Counted from the first letter of the stretch, positions 42,370 through 54,376 are shown. The stretch: DNA of 64,000 bases from Pseudomonas peradeniyensis (GCF_014268935.2 NZ_JABWRJ020000002.1:310001-374000); one strand, 5' to 3'. Made by a program: numbers and translations. Notes: generated from the letters alone by a model not told the origin.

Positions 42370-42455
42370 GGTTGCTCTCATGACGGGGCGCCCCGTCTGG
42401 CAGCTAAAATGCCAGGCGGGGTGCATCCTGAATGAAAAGGGGTGTATGATGCGGC

Positions 42456-42480
42456 AGCCGGGAAATTCCCGGCTTTTTTG
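42456..42480 (+). terminator. Intrinsic terminator after hflC
   Basis: AGCCGGGAATT-type stem (GCCGGGAA/TTCCCGGC) followed by TTTTTT. It closes the hfq-hflX-hflK-hflC unit and separates it from hisZ. Confidence 0.92.
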
Positions 42481-42661
42481 CGTCTGCAAGGTTGATTGGC
42501 CCATGGCTTGTTGACGGTTTGGTCAGGACGCAAGGCAATTCGAGGGTATTGGGTACGGTGGTTGCGCTGGGATCAGTGCTGCCCGCTATTGTGCGCCAAT
42601 GCCTGCTTCACTCACGGCTCGCCTGCGGGCAGGCCGCCCGGACCAGAGGGGAAATGGCGTA

Positions 42662-43849
42662 ATGGCAACGGTAGACCGCTGGCTGCTGCCAGATGGCATC
42701 GAGGAAGTACTGCCACCTGAGGCGGCGCGCATCGAGATCGCGCGGCGTCAGGTGTTGGACCTGTTCCAGAGTTGGGGTTACGAACTGGTCGTCACGCCGC
42801 ATATCGAGTACCTGGAGTCGCTGCTCACCGGCGCCGGCCAGGATCTGGACCAGCGCACCTTCAAGGTCGTCGACCCGCAGTCCGGCCGCCTGATGGGCTT
42901 CCGTGCCGACTTCACCCCGCAGGTGGCGCGCATCGACGCCCACACCCTGCGCCGTGAGGGCCCGAGCCGCCTGTGCTACGCCGGTAGCGTGCTGCACGCG
43001 CAACCGCGTGCCCTGTCCACCTCGCGCAGCCCGATACAGCTGGGCGCCGAGCTGTACGGCGACGCCAGCCCCACCAGCGATGTCGAGGTCATCAGCCTGA
43101 TGCTCGCCACGCTGCAGCTGACCGATGTGCCGGATGTGCACATGGACCTCGGCCATGTCGGTATCTACCGCGGCCTGGCCCGTGCCGCTAACCTGTCCGG
43201 CGACGTGGAGCAGCAGCTGTTCGACGCCCTGCAGCGCAAGGCGGTCGACGAAGTGCAGGCGCTCACCGCCGACCTGCCGAAGGACCTGGGCAACATGCTG
43301 CGTGCCCTGGTCGAGCTGTGCGGCGGCCGTGAAGTACTGGCCGAAGCCCGCGTGCGCCTGGGCCGTGCCCCGGCCAGCGTGCTGGCGGCGCTGGACGACC
43401 TGCTGGCGATCGCCGATCGCCTGGCATCGCGCTACCCGGATCTGCCGTTGTACTTCGACCTTGGCGAGCTGCGCGGCTACAACTATCACACCGGCGTGGT
43501 GTTTGCGGTGTTCGTGCCGGGCGAAGGTCAGTCGATCGCCCAGGGCGGCCGCTACGACGACATCGGCGCCGATTTCGGCCGGGCACGCCCGGCCACCGGA
43601 TTCTCCACGGATTTGAAGACCCTGGTCACACTGGGGCGAGCGGAGGTCGTATTGCCTGCTGGCGGCATCTGGATGCCCGACAGCAGCGATGCGGCCCTCT
43701 GGCAGCAAGTCTGCCAGTTGCGCAACGAAGGCCAGCGTGTGGTCCAGGCTCTGCCTGGCCAGCCGTTGAGTGCTGCCTTCGAAGCGGATTGTGATCGGCA
43801 ATTGATTCAGCAAGACGGGCGCTGGCAGGTTCTGCCGCTGACCCATTGA
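42662..43849 (+). CDS. hisZ: ATP phosphoribosyltransferase regulatory subunit
   Basis: A class II histidyl-tRNA-synthetase-like protein that forms the active histidine-feedback complex with short-form HisG. The 395 residues carry the synthetase-like motifs [20 protein letters not shown] and [20 protein letters not shown] but not the anticodon domain of true HisRS. ATG 42662 follows GAGGGG. It is directly before purA. Confidence 0.96.
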   Translation: MATVDRWLLPDGIEEVLPPEAARIEIARRQVLDLFQSWGYELVVTPHIEYLESLLTGAGQDLDQRTFKVVDPQSGRLMGFRADFTPQVARIDAHTLRREGPSRLCYAGSVLHAQPRALSTSRSPIQLGAELYGDASPTSDVEVISLMLATLQLTDVPDVHMDLGHVGIYRGLARAANLSGDVEQQLFDALQRKAVDEVQALTADLPKDLGNMLRALVELCGGREVLAEARVRLGRAPASVLAALDDLLAIADRLASRYPDLPLYFDLGELRGYNYHTGVVFAVFVPGEGQSIAQGGRYDDIGADFGRARPATGFSTDLKTLVTLGRAEVVLPAGGIWMPDSSDAALWQQVCQLRNEGQRVVQALPGQPLSAAFEADCDRQLIQQDGRWQVLPLTH

Positions 43850-43889
43850 GATTCTTCGCCGGCAGTGGGCCGGCAACCAAGTTGCGTGA

Positions 43890-45197
<1,308 letters not shown>

Positions 45198-45220
45198 TCG
45201 GCCACTTCGGTAGCTGATTG

Positions 45221-45254
45221 AACGCCGCGTTCCCGCAAGGGAGCGCGGCGTTTT
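45221..45254 (+). terminator. Intrinsic terminator of purA
   Basis: ACGCCGCG and CGCGGCGT form the stem, with a smaller TCCCGCAAGGGA hairpin in the loop, followed by TTTTC. Confidence 0.85.
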
Positions 45255-45328
45255 CATTTGCGAGTAAAGGTGGCTTTGCACAAATGCCTTACCCCCTTCT
45301 ACTCATTGGCGTTTATACCTGCTGCCTC

Positions 45329-45344
45329 AGGCACAACCCTTGCT
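45329..45344 (+). promoter_or_regulatory. Sigma-54 promoter of chemoreceptor gene
   Basis: AGGCAC-AACCC-TTGCT compared with the consensus TGGCAC-N5-TTGCW: 10 of 11 defined positions match, with GG and GC ten bases apart. It lies about 60 bases before the GTG start. An activator site was not identified. Confidence 0.78.
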
Positions 45345-45403
45345 GTAAGAAGTTTCTGTAGATGCCATCAAAGTAATGGCGCCAGAAACACGAGGGTTAC
45401 AAC

Positions 45404-47338
45404 GTGTCTGCCATCCTTTCACTGTTACGAAGCCGCCTCTTGCGGCCTGTGTTTGTTGCGCTTGGTATCGCTCTTCTAGTGCAGGTGCTGGTCGCCGTTG
45501 CACTGACACGGAGCACGGTCACCGCCCTGGAGGCCGATTTGGGGGCGCGCCTGGGTAACGACAGCCAGAAACTGGCCGCCGAGCTGGAGCTGGCCGGGCA
45601 GGATGTCCGCGCCGGGCTCGACAGCCTGTCGGCCAGTACCCGCCAGCGCCTCAGCGCCGGCCTCTCCGAACGTCTGCAGGGCGAGCAGCAGCAACTGCGG
45701 GCCACCCTGGAGAAGAACCTCAAGGACTCGGCCAATGACATGGCCGAGCTGCTGGCCTCGGTCGCGCCGCGGGCGATCTGGGACAACGACGTGCCGACGC
45801 TGTCGGACTTCGCCCGCCGCGCCCAGCGCAATCCCAACGTGCTGTTCGTCATCTATGACGACGCCCAGGGCCAGCACCTGACCCGCTACCTCAATCGGCA
45901 GAACCCTATCAACCAGGCGTTGATGGACAAGGGACAGGGCGAGCGGGCGCTGGACAAGGTGCTGGATGCCGCGCGCAAGGATCCGTCGGTGTATTACGTC
46001 GAGGCCTCGATCAATCCCAACGGTGCCGAGATCGGCAAGGTGCTGATGGGTGTCTCCACCGCGGGCGTCGACCAGGAGCTCAAGGCCCTCGACCAGCGCT
46101 TCGCCGCCCTGATTGCCAGCGGCGAACAACTGGTCGGCGACAGCCTGGTGGCTGCCGCCGCCGACAGCGGTAAGGCCCTGCGCGCGCGCCTGGAGACGGC
46201 GCAGAACAGTGCTACGGCGATGCAGGCCAATACCGCACAGACCGTGCGCGATGCCGCCGCCGAGCTGCGCTGGCGCATCGGCCTGGGCCTGGTGCTGGTA
46301 GGCCTGGGCGTGCTGGTGGTGGTGGCCGTGGTGCTCGGGCGCCGGGTGCTGAGCAAGCTCGGCCTGCTGATCGCCGCGCTGAACGACCTGGCCGCGGGCG
46401 AGGGCGACCTGACCAAGCGGGTCAAGCTCGACAGCCGTGACGAGATCGGCGACATGGCGTCGGCGGTCAACCGCTTCGTCGACAAGCTCCAGCCCATCGT
46501 TCGCGAGGCTGGTGAGGTGGCACAGCGCACGGGCGTGGAGATCGGCAGCATGGCCCAGCGCAACGCGGGGGCCGATGCCGCCGCCGCGCTGCAGCGCGAC
46601 GAAGTGGCGGCCAGCCTGCGCGACCTGTCGAGCATGGCCGACGAGGCCCAGGCCGAGAGCCACGCCATGCAGGCGGCGTTGCAGCAGGTGGTGGACATTC
46701 GCCAGGCCACCGATGAAAACAGCCGTGCCTCCACCCAGCTGGCGCGGTTGATCGAGAACCTGGCCGGCGAGGTACAGACCGGTTCCCAGGTGATCGAGCG
46801 GTTGGCCAAGCAGAGCGAGCAGATCGAGGTGGTGCTGACGGTGATCCATGGCATCGCCGAGCAGACCAACCTGCTGGCGCTGAACGCCGCCATCGAGGCG
46901 GCGCGGGCTGGGGAAACCGGGCGCGGCTTCGCCGTGGTGGCCGACGAGGTGCGGGCGCTGGCGAGCAAGACGCAGAGTTCGACCGGGGATATCCAGTCGC
47001 ATATCGCCGCCCTGCAGCAGGGGGCCAAGGAGGCGGTGGCGACCATTAGCCAGGCCGGACGCCAGGCCAGCGAGGGCCTGCTGGTGCTGCGCGACAACGA
47101 ACGTCGCCAGCAGTCGGTGCAGGCGGCGGTGGAGCAGGTGCATGCGGCGATCGGCCTGGCCACACGTGCGGCGGAGCAGCAGGCCAATGGCGCCCAGGCG
47201 GTACGTGGGCGGGTGCAGACCATCCATGCCCAGGCCGAGCGTTCGGCCGAGGTAGTGATGCAGACCACGGCCAGCAGCAAGGTGCTGGATGACCTGGCGG
47301 CGCAGTTACGGGCCAGCCTGGGGCAGTTCAGGGCCTGA
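45404..47338 (+). CDS. Methyl-accepting chemotaxis protein
   Basis: A 644-residue chemoreceptor. N-terminal helix (about 12-32, [20 protein letters not shown]), a periplasmic region of about 255 residues, second helix (about 288-310), HAMP (about 311-365, [18 protein letters not shown]), and the signalling domain with hairpin tip [20 protein letters not shown]. The periplasmic part mixes long alanine-rich coiled-coil helices with a small Cache-like core ([20 protein letters not shown]), and I cannot name a ligand. No C-terminal CheR-binding pentapeptide. The GTG start has GAGGG upstream. Confidence 0.92.
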   Translation: MSAILSLLRSRLLRPVFVALGIALLVQVLVAVALTRSTVTALEADLGARLGNDSQKLAAELELAGQDVRAGLDSLSASTRQRLSAGLSERLQGEQQQLRATLEKNLKDSANDMAELLASVAPRAIWDNDVPTLSDFARRAQRNPNVLFVIYDDAQGQHLTRYLNRQNPINQALMDKGQGERALDKVLDAARKDPSVYYVEASINPNGAEIGKVLMGVSTAGVDQELKALDQRFAALIASGEQLVGDSLVAAAADSGKALRARLETAQNSATAMQANTAQTVRDAAAELRWRIGLGLVLVGLGVLVVVAVVLGRRVLSKLGLLIAALNDLAAGEGDLTKRVKLDSRDEIGDMASAVNRFVDKLQPIVREAGEVAQRTGVEIGSMAQRNAGADAAAALQRDEVAASLRDLSSMADEAQAESHAMQAALQQVVDIRQATDENSRASTQLARLIENLAGEVQTGSQVIERLAKQSEQIEVVLTVIHGIAEQTNLLALNAAIEAARAGETGRGFAVVADEVRALASKTQSSTGDIQSHIAALQQGAKEAVATISQAGRQASEGLLVLRDNERRQQSVQAAVEQVHAAIGLATRAAEQQANGAQAVRGRVQTIHAQAERSAEVVMQTTASSKVLDDLAAQLRASLGQFRA

Positions 47339-47381
47339 TATAGCGCCTGCATTGGGCAATTTCCGTTGCCGAACGCCCATG

Positions 47382-47408
47382 AAAAAGCCCTGCCGAAGCA
47401 GGGCTTTT
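47382..47408. terminator. Bidirectional terminator between MCP and ppa
   Basis: AAAAAGCCCTGC-CGAA-GCAGGGCTTTT, a compact tetraloop hairpin with A and T runs, between convergent genes. Confidence 0.93.
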
Positions 47409-47420
47409 CTTGTGTCAGGC

Positions 47421-47948
47421 TCAGCCCTTGTAGGCAGCGACCGACTTGGTGATCGCGGCGCGGGCGGCGTCGGCGCCTTCCCAGCCTTCGATCTTGACCC
47501 ACTTGCCTTTCTCGAGATCCTTGTAGTTCGCGAAGAAGTGCTCGATCTGCTGGATCAGCAGGGCAGGCAGGTCGGTGTATTCCTTCACGTCAACATACAG
47601 CTGGCTCAGCTTGTCGTGCGGAACAGCGATGACCTTGGCGTCGCCGCCGCCGTCGTCGGTCATGTTCAGCACGCCGACCGGACGAGCGCGGATCACTGCG
47701 CCTGGAGCGACCGGGTACGGGGTCACGACCAGCACGTCCAGCGGATCACCGTCGTCGGCCAGGGTGTTGGGGATGTAGCCGTAGTTGGCCGGGTAGAACA
47801 TCGGGGTGGCCATGAAACGGTCGACGAACAGGGCATCGCTGTCCTTGTCGATCTCGTACTTGATCGGCGCGTGGTTGGCCGGGATTTCGATGGCGACGTA
47901 GATGTCGTTCGGCAGGTCTTTGCCGGCTGGAATCTTGCTGTAGCTCAT
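47421..47948 (-). CDS. ppa: Inorganic pyrophosphatase
   Basis: Hydrolyses pyrophosphate, pulling biosynthetic reactions forward. The 175 residues are a family I enzyme with the [10 protein letters not shown] aspartates, [11 protein letters not shown] and the [10 protein letters not shown] segment. Normal length and a single clear start at 47948. Confidence 0.98.
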   Translation of the reverse strand: MSYSKIPAGKDLPNDIYVAIEIPANHAPIKYEIDKDSDALFVDRFMATPMFYPANYGYIPNTLADDGDPLDVLVVTPYPVAPGAVIRARPVGVLNMTDDGGGDAKVIAVPHDKLSQLYVDVKEYTDLPALLIQQIEHFFANYKDLEKGKWVKIEGWEGADAARAAITKSVAAYKG

Positions 47949-48040
47949 TGGGCAATGCCCCCGTGTTTGATCAAAAAAGTGGCGGCGATTATAGGCACAT
48001 TCCCACGATGGGTGCCACGCCCGGCCTGATGTGCGGCCGT

Positions 48041-48856
48041 TCAGGCGTGGCTTTCACGGTAGTCCGGGTGCTCGGCCTGCAGGTGCATCAGGCGCTTCAG
48101 CGGATCCTGGCGATAGAACAGCGACAGCTGCTGGTAGACCTGGGGCCAGGCCTGGTGCAGCAGATCGGGGGCGCTGAAGAAGTATTCGCTGGTGACGGCA
48201 AAGAACTCGGCCGGGTTTTCCGCGGCGTAGGGATCGATGGCCGTTTCGGCGTCCGGGTCGGCATCGAGCTGGCGATTCATCGCGTCATAGGCCTGCTGCA
48301 TGGCCTGGGCCCAGTCCTCGACGCGCATGCCGTGGTGCAGGGGCGGCAGGCCGTTGGCGTCGCCGTTGAGCATGTCCAGCTTGTGCGCCAGTTCGTGGAT
48401 CACCAGGTTGTAGGCTTCCCAGCCGCCGCTGGCCAGCACCCCGGGCCAGGCCAGGATCACCGGGCCCTGCTGCCAGGCCTCGCCGCTGTGTTCGGCATCC
48501 CATACATGTTCGACACCGCTGGCGTCGCGATGGCGCTGGGGGCTCTTGAAGTCGTCGGGGTAGAGGATGATCTCGTGGAAGCCCTGGTACCAGTTCAGCT
48601 CGCCCAGGTGCAGCAGCGGCAGCTGGGCCTGGGCGGCGAGGAACAGGCGCTGCTCGTCGTCCAGCTCGACGCCCGGCAGGGTGGTCAGGTGCTTGTCGTG
48701 CAGGAACAGCACGCTGGCTTCACGCAGCCAGCGGTCTTCCTCGTCGCTGATGCCGTCCAGCAGCGGCAGGCGATCGCGGATCACTTGCCATTGCTGTGGA
48801 TCGACCGGATAGCGGGCCAGGGTGCGCCGGCGGCGCCAGGCGCTGAACGACCACAT
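48041..48856 (-). CDS. mtfA: MtfA-like zinc peptidase
   Basis: M90-family metallopeptidase of 271 residues. It has the [10 protein letters not shown] zinc motif (HExxH) and a downstream glutamate in [16 protein letters not shown]. coli MtfA binds the Mlc repressor and controls glucose PTS expression. It is eight bases after dedA and reads in the same direction. Local substrate is unknown. Confidence 0.92.
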   Translation of the reverse strand: MWSFSAWRRRRTLARYPVDPQQWQVIRDRLPLLDGISDEEDRWLREASVLFLHDKHLTTLPGVELDDEQRLFLAAQAQLPLLHLGELNWYQGFHEIILYPDDFKSPQRHRDASGVEHVWDAEHSGEAWQQGPVILAWPGVLASGGWEAYNLVIHELAHKLDMLNGDANGLPPLHHGMRVEDWAQAMQQAYDAMNRQLDADPDAETAIDPYAAENPAEFFAVTSEYFFSAPDLLHQAWPQVYQQLSLFYRQDPLKRLMHLQAEHPDYRESHA

Positions 48857-48863
48857 GCGCTGG

Positions 48864-49511
48864 TCAGTGGGCCTTGGCCGTGCGGCTGAAGCGACCGCGC
48901 AGCAGGCCGAGTATCATCGGCACCAGCGACAGGATGATGATGGCGACCACCATCAGTGACAGGTGCTGCTTGATGAACGGCACGTTGCCGAAGAAGTAGC
49001 CCAGGGTCACCAGGCCGCCCACCCACAGCAGCGAACCGGCCACGCTGAAGGCCAGGAAGCGCGGGTAGTGCATGTGGGCGATACCGGCGACGAACGGCGC
49101 GAAGGTACGCAGGATCGGCAGGAAGCGCGCCAGGGTGACGGTCTTGCCGCCGTGGCGTTCGTAGAACTCGTGGGTGCGCTGCAGGTAGTCCTGGCGGAAG
49201 ATCTTCGAGGTGGGGTTGCGGAACAGGCGTTCGCCCGCCGTGCGTCCGATCACGTAGTTGGTGCTGTCGCCAAGGATTGCCGCGGTCATCAGCAGGCCGG
49301 CCAGCAGCACCGGATCCATGCCGCCACCGGCGGCCACGGCGCCGGCGATGAACAGCAGCGAATCGCCCGGCAGGAACGGCATCACCACCAGACCGGTCTC
49401 GCAGAAAATCACGGCGAAGAGGATGGCGTAGATCCAGGGACCGTAGTTGTTGACCAGCAGATCGAGGTAGGCATCGAGATGCAGGATGAGGTCCAGCGGG
49501 TTGAAATCCAT
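48864..49511 (-). CDS. DedA-family membrane protein
   Basis: A 215-residue polytopic inner-membrane protein of the DedA/SNARE-associated family, whose members move lipids or affect proton balance. Motifs include ETGLVVMPFLPGDSLLFIAG and the later FLPILRTFAPFVAGIAHM with the conserved arginine. ATG 49511 is preferred to GTG 49520 because AGGTG sits upstream at good spacing. It heads an operon with mtfA. Confidence 0.93.
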   Translation of the reverse strand: MDFNPLDLILHLDAYLDLLVNNYGPWIYAILFAVIFCETGLVVMPFLPGDSLLFIAGAVAAGGGMDPVLLAGLLMTAAILGDSTNYVIGRTAGERLFRNPTSKIFRQDYLQRTHEFYERHGGKTVTLARFLPILRTFAPFVAGIAHMHYPRFLAFSVAGSLLWVGGLVTLGYFFGNVPFIKQHLSLMVVAIIILSLVPMILGLLRGRFSRTAKAH

Positions 49512-49861
49512 GTACAGCACCTGTGTTCTTGACCCGCGTCTACGGGCGCGCGATGACGGACAGCGCCATGGTTGGGGACGGTTTACCGGCTAGGCGGGTA
49601 ACTTTTCGCACATGACAGGAAGGGGATTATACGGCGAAGTCCGGATTGTGCCCGGAGAGTTTGTAGCGGAGCGTTACGACGGGGTCATTGGGCTTGCAAA
49701 GGATGAGTCTGCTGTCACGCGGTTCCTGTGGGAGCGGCCTCGTGTCGCGATGGGGCGCGCAGCGTCCCCCAACATTCCGACATCATGCAAACCGTCGGGG
49801 CCGCTGCGCGGCCCATCGCGACACAAGGCCGCTCCCACAGAGAGCACAAGCGTGCCAGGCA
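49512..49861. other. 350-base gap with REP pair
   Basis: Between dedA and the GNAT gene. It holds the REP pair at 49725-49842. The remaining 210 bases include the dedA promoter region and nothing gene-like. Confidence 0.7.
49725..49842. repeat. REP inverted pair
   Basis: CCTGTGGGAGCGGCCTCGTG and its inverted partner ACAAGGCCGCTCCCACAG, with inner GGGCGCGCAGCGTCCC and GGGGCCGCTGCGCGGCCC hairpins. Confidence 0.92.
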
Positions 49862-50320
49862 TCAATCCTGACTGATCGGCAAGATATAGTTCTCGAACTC
49901 GGTGTCCTTGCGAAAACCCATGGACTCATAGGTCTTGCGCGCCACCTCGTTGTCGCTACTGGTGGACACGCGCATGCGCACGGCGTTGGATTGCTTGGCC
50001 ATTTTCTTGGCTTCGCGCATCAGGTTGTCGGCCACCAGCATGCGTCGTGAGTCCTCGGCCACGTAGATGTCGTTGAGGATCCACACGCGCTTGAGCGACA
50101 GCGAGGAGAAGCTCGGGTACAGCTGGCAGAAGCCCAGCAGGCGGTCGTCACCGTCATCCGGCAGGGCCAGGTAGATGATCGACTCCTTGCGCTTGAGGCG
50201 CTTCTCGAGAAAGGCCCGCGAACTGTCCGGGTAAGGCAGTTGCCCATAGAACTCACGGTATTTCACGAACAGCGGGGTGAGCAGGTCGAGGTGTTCCAAG
50301 GTTGCCTGGATGATGCGCAT
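49862..50320 (-). CDS. GNAT-family N-acetyltransferase
   Basis: A 152-residue acetyl-CoA-dependent transferase. The acetyl-CoA loop region is visible as VAEDSRRMLVADNLMREAKK, and the C-terminal beta strand as VARKTYESMGFRKDTEF. Substrate unknown. It reads alone upstream of the eut operon 3' end. Confidence 0.88.
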   Translation of the reverse strand: MRIIQATLEHLDLLTPLFVKYREFYGQLPYPDSSRAFLEKRLKRKESIIYLALPDDGDDRLLGFCQLYPSFSSLSLKRVWILNDIYVAEDSRRMLVADNLMREAKKMAKQSNAVRMRVSTSSDNEVARKTYESMGFRKDTEFENYILPISQD

Positions 50321-50427
50321 GGGCGGGCCTCTGAGTCCATTGGGGGTACGGCGGATTGCCTGCAGCGTCCTCTGACATGCTGCCTAATGCAGGCCAGAAG
50401 CGCAATCCGCCTTCCGTGACATGTTGT

Positions 50428-51246
50428 TTACCCTTCACCGAGCAGGAAGTTTCCGCTTTTTCCGGCGGATTCTTCACTGTCGATACTATGGACCTCTGCT
50501 TCGTCCTTCAGATTCACCCCCGACAGCTGGCGCCTGCAGGCCTCGCGCATCAGGTACAACAGTCGGTGGGCGGCCATGCCGTAGCTCAGGCCCTCCAGGC
50601 GCACGTTGGAAATGCAGTTGCGGTAAGCGTCGGTCAGGCCGACCTTGGGCGCATAGGTGAAGTACAGCCCCAGGCTGTCGGGGGAACTCAGGCCCGGGCG
50701 TTCGCCGATCAACATTACCGTCATGCGCGCGCCAAGCAGCTCACCGACTTCGTCGGCCACCGCGACCCGGCCTTGCTCCACCAGGATCACCGGGGCGCTG
50801 GTCCAGCCATCGGCGGCAGCCTGCTCCTCGAAACGGCTCAGGAACGGCAGGGTGTGGCGGTGCACGGCCAGCGCCGACAGGCCATCGGCGACGACGATCG
50901 CCAGGTCGACGCCGCCGGGGTTGGCCTGGGCATGCTCGCGCAGGCGCTGGGCCGAGTCTTCGTGCAGGCGTCGGCCAAGGTCCGGGCGTTGCAGGTACTG
51001 GTGGCGGTCGCTGGCGGCGCTGTGCAGCAGCAGGCTGTCGCGGCCGCGGTCGCCGAGCTGCTGGCGCAGGCCGACATGGTCGAACGGCAGGTGCACGGCA
51101 TCGCGGGCCTGGGCGTGGGCGAACTGGAAGTCCAGCTGGGCGCCGGTCGGCAGGCTGATGCCGGTGCGGCCGAGGGCGATGCGCGCCGGGGTGAGGTTGC
51201 GCAGGGCCAGCCAGGGGTTGTCCGGGGTGGGGGCGTGTCGTTCCAT
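50428..51246 (-). CDS. eutC: Ethanolamine ammonia-lyase small subunit
   Basis: Light chain of the adenosylcobalamin-dependent lyase that splits ethanolamine to acetaldehyde and ammonia. The 272 residues include [20 protein letters not shown] and [23 protein letters not shown] 51246 is used; the upstream frame is overlap with eutB. It is last in eat-eutB-eutC. No microcompartment shell genes occur nearby. Confidence 0.96.
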   Translation of the reverse strand: MERHAPTPDNPWLALRNLTPARIALGRTGISLPTGAQLDFQFAHAQARDAVHLPFDHVGLRQQLGDRGRDSLLLHSAASDRHQYLQRPDLGRRLHEDSAQRLREHAQANPGGVDLAIVVADGLSALAVHRHTLPFLSRFEEQAAADGWTSAPVILVEQGRVAVADEVGELLGARMTVMLIGERPGLSSPDSLGLYFTYAPKVGLTDAYRNCISNVRLEGLSYGMAAHRLLYLMREACRRQLSGVNLKDEAEVHSIDSEESAGKSGNFLLGEG

Positions 51247-51254
51247 GGTCACCT

Positions 51255-52649
51255 CTAGGCCAGCTGTGCCAGGGCCTGGCGGAAGGCCGGCGGCAGGTTG
51301 TCGCCGAAGCGGATGCGGCCGTCGGCCTGGGTGAAGATGCCGGTGCGCTCTAGCCACGCCTCGAATTCCGGCCCAGGCTTCAGGCCCAGGGTCTGGCGCG
51401 CGTAGAGCGCGTCGTGGAACGAGGTGGTCTGGTAGTTGAGCATGATGTCGTCGGAGCCGGGGATGCCCATGATGAAGTTGATCCCGGCCACGCCCAGCAG
51501 GGTCAGCAGGGTGTCCATGTCGTCCTGGTCGGCTTCGGCGTGGTTGGTGTAGCAGATGTCGCAGCCCATCGGCACGCCCAGCAGCTTGCCGCAGAAGTGG
51601 TCCTCGAGGCCGGCGCGGATGATCTGCTTGCCGTTGTACAGGTATTCCGGGCCGATGAAGCCGACCACGGTGTTGACCAGGAACGGCTTGAAGTGGCGGG
51701 CCACGGCGTAGGCGCGGGTCTCGCAGGTCTGCTGGTCGACGCCGTGGTGGGCGTTGGCCGACAGCGCGCTGCCCTGGCCGGTCTCGAAGTACATCAGGTT
51801 CTGCCCGACCGTGCCGCGCTTGAGCGACAGGCCCGCTTCGTAGCCTTCCTGGAGTACGTTGAGGTTGATGCCGAAGCCGGCGTTGGCCGCCTCGGTGCCG
51901 GCGATGGACTGGAACACCAGGTCCAGCGGCACGCCGCGGTTGATCGCCTCGATCGAGGTGGTGACGTGGGTCAGCACGCAGGACTGGGTGGGAATGTCGT
52001 AGCGCTGGATGATCGCGTCGAGCATCTCCAGCAGCGCGCAGATCGAGGCGATGCTGTCGGTGGCCGGGTTGATGCCGATCATGGCGTCGCCGTTGCCGTA
52101 CAGCAGGCCGTCGAGGATGCTCGCGGCGATGCCGGCCGGCTCGTCGGTCGGATGGTTGGGCTGCAGGCGTGTCGACAGCCGCCCGCGCAGCCCCATGGTG
52201 CCGCGAAAGGCGGTGACCACGCGGATTTTCTGCGCTACCAGCACCAGGTCCTGCACGCGCATGATCTTCGAAACCGCCGCCGCCATTTCCGGCGTCAGGC
52301 CCGGCGCGAGGGCGCGCAGGCTGTGCTCGTCGGCTTGCTCGCTGAGCAGCCAGTCGCGCAGCCCGCCGACGGTCAGGTGGCTGACCGGAGCGAAAGCTTG
52401 CTGGTCGTGGGTGTCGACGATCAGTCGGGTGACTTCGTCCTGTTCATAGGGAATCAGCGCCTCGTTGAGGAAGTGCTTGAGCGGGATGTTGGCCAGGGCC
52501 ATCTGCGCCGCCACCCGCTCGCCGTCGTTGCTGGCGGCGACCCCCGCCAGGTAGTCGCCCGAGCGCGCCGGGCTGGCCTTGGCCATTACCTCTTTGAGGC
52601 TGTCGAAGCGGTAGACCTGGTGGCCCACCGTATGCGTGAAACTTGCCAT
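51255..52649 (-). CDS. eutB: Ethanolamine ammonia-lyase large subunit
   Basis: Catalytic TIM-barrel subunit, 464 residues. Family stretches are [40 protein letters not shown] and [20 protein letters not shown]. It needs B12 as adenosylcobalamin. It lies 49 bases after eat and 8 before eutC, in one unit. Confidence 0.98.
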   Translation of the reverse strand: MASFTHTVGHQVYRFDSLKEVMAKASPARSGDYLAGVAASNDGERVAAQMALANIPLKHFLNEALIPYEQDEVTRLIVDTHDQQAFAPVSHLTVGGLRDWLLSEQADEHSLRALAPGLTPEMAAAVSKIMRVQDLVLVAQKIRVVTAFRGTMGLRGRLSTRLQPNHPTDEPAGIAASILDGLLYGNGDAMIGINPATDSIASICALLEMLDAIIQRYDIPTQSCVLTHVTTSIEAINRGVPLDLVFQSIAGTEAANAGFGINLNVLQEGYEAGLSLKRGTVGQNLMYFETGQGSALSANAHHGVDQQTCETRAYAVARHFKPFLVNTVVGFIGPEYLYNGKQIIRAGLEDHFCGKLLGVPMGCDICYTNHAEADQDDMDTLLTLLGVAGINFIMGIPGSDDIMLNYQTTSFHDALYARQTLGLKPGPEFEAWLERTGIFTQADGRIRFGDNLPPAFRQALAQLA

Positions 52650-52698
52650 ACAGAATCTCCAGGGCGCCGCAGGCCTGGCCTGCGGCGCAAGTCGGCGA

Positions 52699-54147
52699 TC
52701 AGTGCAGGGCCTCTTCGGCCTTCTGGATCGCGGCGAATTCCTCTTCCGGGGTACCGGCCACCAGGTGGTGACGGCTGTAGAAAGCAAAGTAGGCAATTAA
52801 TACTGCATAGATCACCGCAGCGCCAATCACCACCCGCGGATCGACCAGGAACCCGGCGACCACGGCGATGCAGGCCAGCACCAGGGCCACGCCCGAGGTG
52901 AAGATGCCGCCGGGGGTGCGGTACGGGCGCTCCATTTTCGGGCGACGGATGCGCAGGGTGATGTGCGCGGCCATCATCAGCACGTAGGACAGCGTGGCGC
53001 CGAACACCGCCACCAGGATCAGCAGGTCGCCCTGGCCGGTCAGCGACAGGGCGAAGCCGATGATGCCGGGGATCACCAGGGCCAGCACCGGGGCCTTGCT
53101 CTTGTTGGTTTCCGACAGCTTGCGCGGCAGGTAGCCGGCTCGGGAAAGGGCGAAGATCTGCCGCGAATAGGCGTAGATGATCGAGAAGAAGCTGGCGATC
53201 AGGCCGGCCAGGCCCACCAGGTTGACGAAACCGCCCATCCAGGTGGAGCCGCCGTAGGCCTTGGACAGTGCCTCGACCAGCGGGTTGCCCGAGGCTTTCA
53301 GGGCTTCGGAACCGGCGCCGCCGGGGCCAACCACCAGGATCAGCAGGGCGAAGGCCAGCAGCACCAGCATCGCGCCAATCAGGCCGCGGGGCAGGTCGCG
53401 TTTCGGGTTCTTGGTCTCTTCGGCGGCCAGCGGCACGCCCTCGACCGCGAGGAAGAACCAGATCGCGTAGGGAATCGCCGCCCACACGCCGACATAGCCG
53501 AACGGCAGGAAGCTGCTCGCACCGACTGCGTCAGTCTTGGCGATGTCGAACAGGTTGGCTGCATCGAAATGGGGCACCATGCCGATCAGGAACACCGCCA
53601 GGGCGATGGCGGCGACGGCGGTGATGATGAACATCAGCTTCAGCGCCTCGCCCACCCCGAAGATGTGGATGCCGATGAACACGATGTAGAAGGCCAGGTA
53701 GATCACCCAGCCGCCGATGCCGAACAGTGACTGGCAGTAGGCGCCGATGAACACGGCGATGGCCGCGGGGGCGATGGCGTACTCGATGAGGATCGCCGTG
53801 CCGGTGAGGAACCCGCCCCAGGGGCCGAAAGCGCTGCGGGCGAAGCCGTAGCCGCCGCCGGCGGTGGGGATCATCGACGACAGTTCCGCCAGGGAGAAGC
53901 ACATGCACAGGTACATGGTGGCCATCAGCAGGGTGGCGAGGAACATGCCGCCCCAGCCGCCCTGGGCCAGGCCGAAGTTCCAGCCGGCGTAGTCGCCGGA
54001 GATCACGTAGGCCACGCCCAGGCCCACCAGCAGGACCCAGCCGGCGGCGCCTTTCTTCAGTTCACGTTGCTGGAAATAGTCCGATCCGACTTTTTCGAAG
54101 TCGACGGAGGAACTCGCCGGCGCGCTGCCGGAATGATCGCTTGGCAT
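52699..54147 (-). CDS. eat: Ethanolamine permease
   Basis: Amino acid-polyamine-organocation family importer, 482 residues, about 12 helices. Typical parts are GWVLLVGLGVAYVISGDYAG (helix 1) and FFLAVEGVPLAAEETKNPKR. ATG 54147 follows AGGTG. Linkage to eutBC gives the substrate. A sigma-54 type promoter lies 63-78 bases upstream. Confidence 0.96.
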   Translation of the reverse strand: MPSDHSGSAPASSSVDFEKVGSDYFQQRELKKGAAGWVLLVGLGVAYVISGDYAGWNFGLAQGGWGGMFLATLLMATMYLCMCFSLAELSSMIPTAGGGYGFARSAFGPWGGFLTGTAILIEYAIAPAAIAVFIGAYCQSLFGIGGWVIYLAFYIVFIGIHIFGVGEALKLMFIITAVAAIALAVFLIGMVPHFDAANLFDIAKTDAVGASSFLPFGYVGVWAAIPYAIWFFLAVEGVPLAAEETKNPKRDLPRGLIGAMLVLLAFALLILVVGPGGAGSEALKASGNPLVEALSKAYGGSTWMGGFVNLVGLAGLIASFFSIIYAYSRQIFALSRAGYLPRKLSETNKSKAPVLALVIPGIIGFALSLTGQGDLLILVAVFGATLSYVLMMAAHITLRIRRPKMERPYRTPGGIFTSGVALVLACIAVVAGFLVDPRVVIGAAVIYAVLIAYFAFYSRHHLVAGTPEEEFAAIQKAEEALH

Positions 54148-54209
54148 AGGGTTCACCTGTTGTTTTTCTTAGGTTGCCGGAGGGACTGCCGGCCCTTGGT
54201 GATTTTTAC

Positions 54210-54225
54210 TGCAGGAAGCGAGCCA
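54210..54225 (-). promoter_or_regulatory. Sigma-54 promoter of eat-eutBC
   Basis: On the minus strand TGGCTC-GCTTC-CTGCA, with GG and GC ten bases apart, matching TGGCAC-N5-TTGCW at nine of eleven positions. Sigma-54 control fits the activator gene at 56165. Confidence 0.68.
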
Positions 54226-54232
54226 GAGCCTT

Positions 54233-54370
54233 TGGGGCCGCTTTGCGGCCCTTTCCGGCCGGTCCGACGCCTCGGCAAGGCCGCTCCTACATGGGATCGC
54301 GTTGTTTCTGTAGGAGCGGCCTCGCCGGGGCGCCGGACCGGCCGGAAAGGGCTGCGCAGCAGCCCCTGGG
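54233..54370. repeat. Long REP-type palindrome between aldehyde dehydrogenase and eat
   Basis: A 138-base near-palindrome. GGCCGCTCCTAC and GTAGGAGCGGCC are at the centre, extended outward by CCGGCCGGTCCG/CGGACCGGCCGG and GCGGCCCTTTCC/GGAAAGGGCTGC. It is longer than the other REP pairs here. It lies just upstream of the eat promoter. Confidence 0.9.
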
Positions 54371-54376
54371 GCCTGT

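Noticed and set aside
42370..42661. Possible small DUF2065 gene between hflC and hisZ
   Set aside because: Looked for in both strands. Only a terminator and the hisZ upstream region were found, and the short frames have no membrane-protein pattern.
48864..49520. dedA start at GTG 49520
   Set aside because: ATG 49511 has a better placed AGGTG and gives the usual N terminus.
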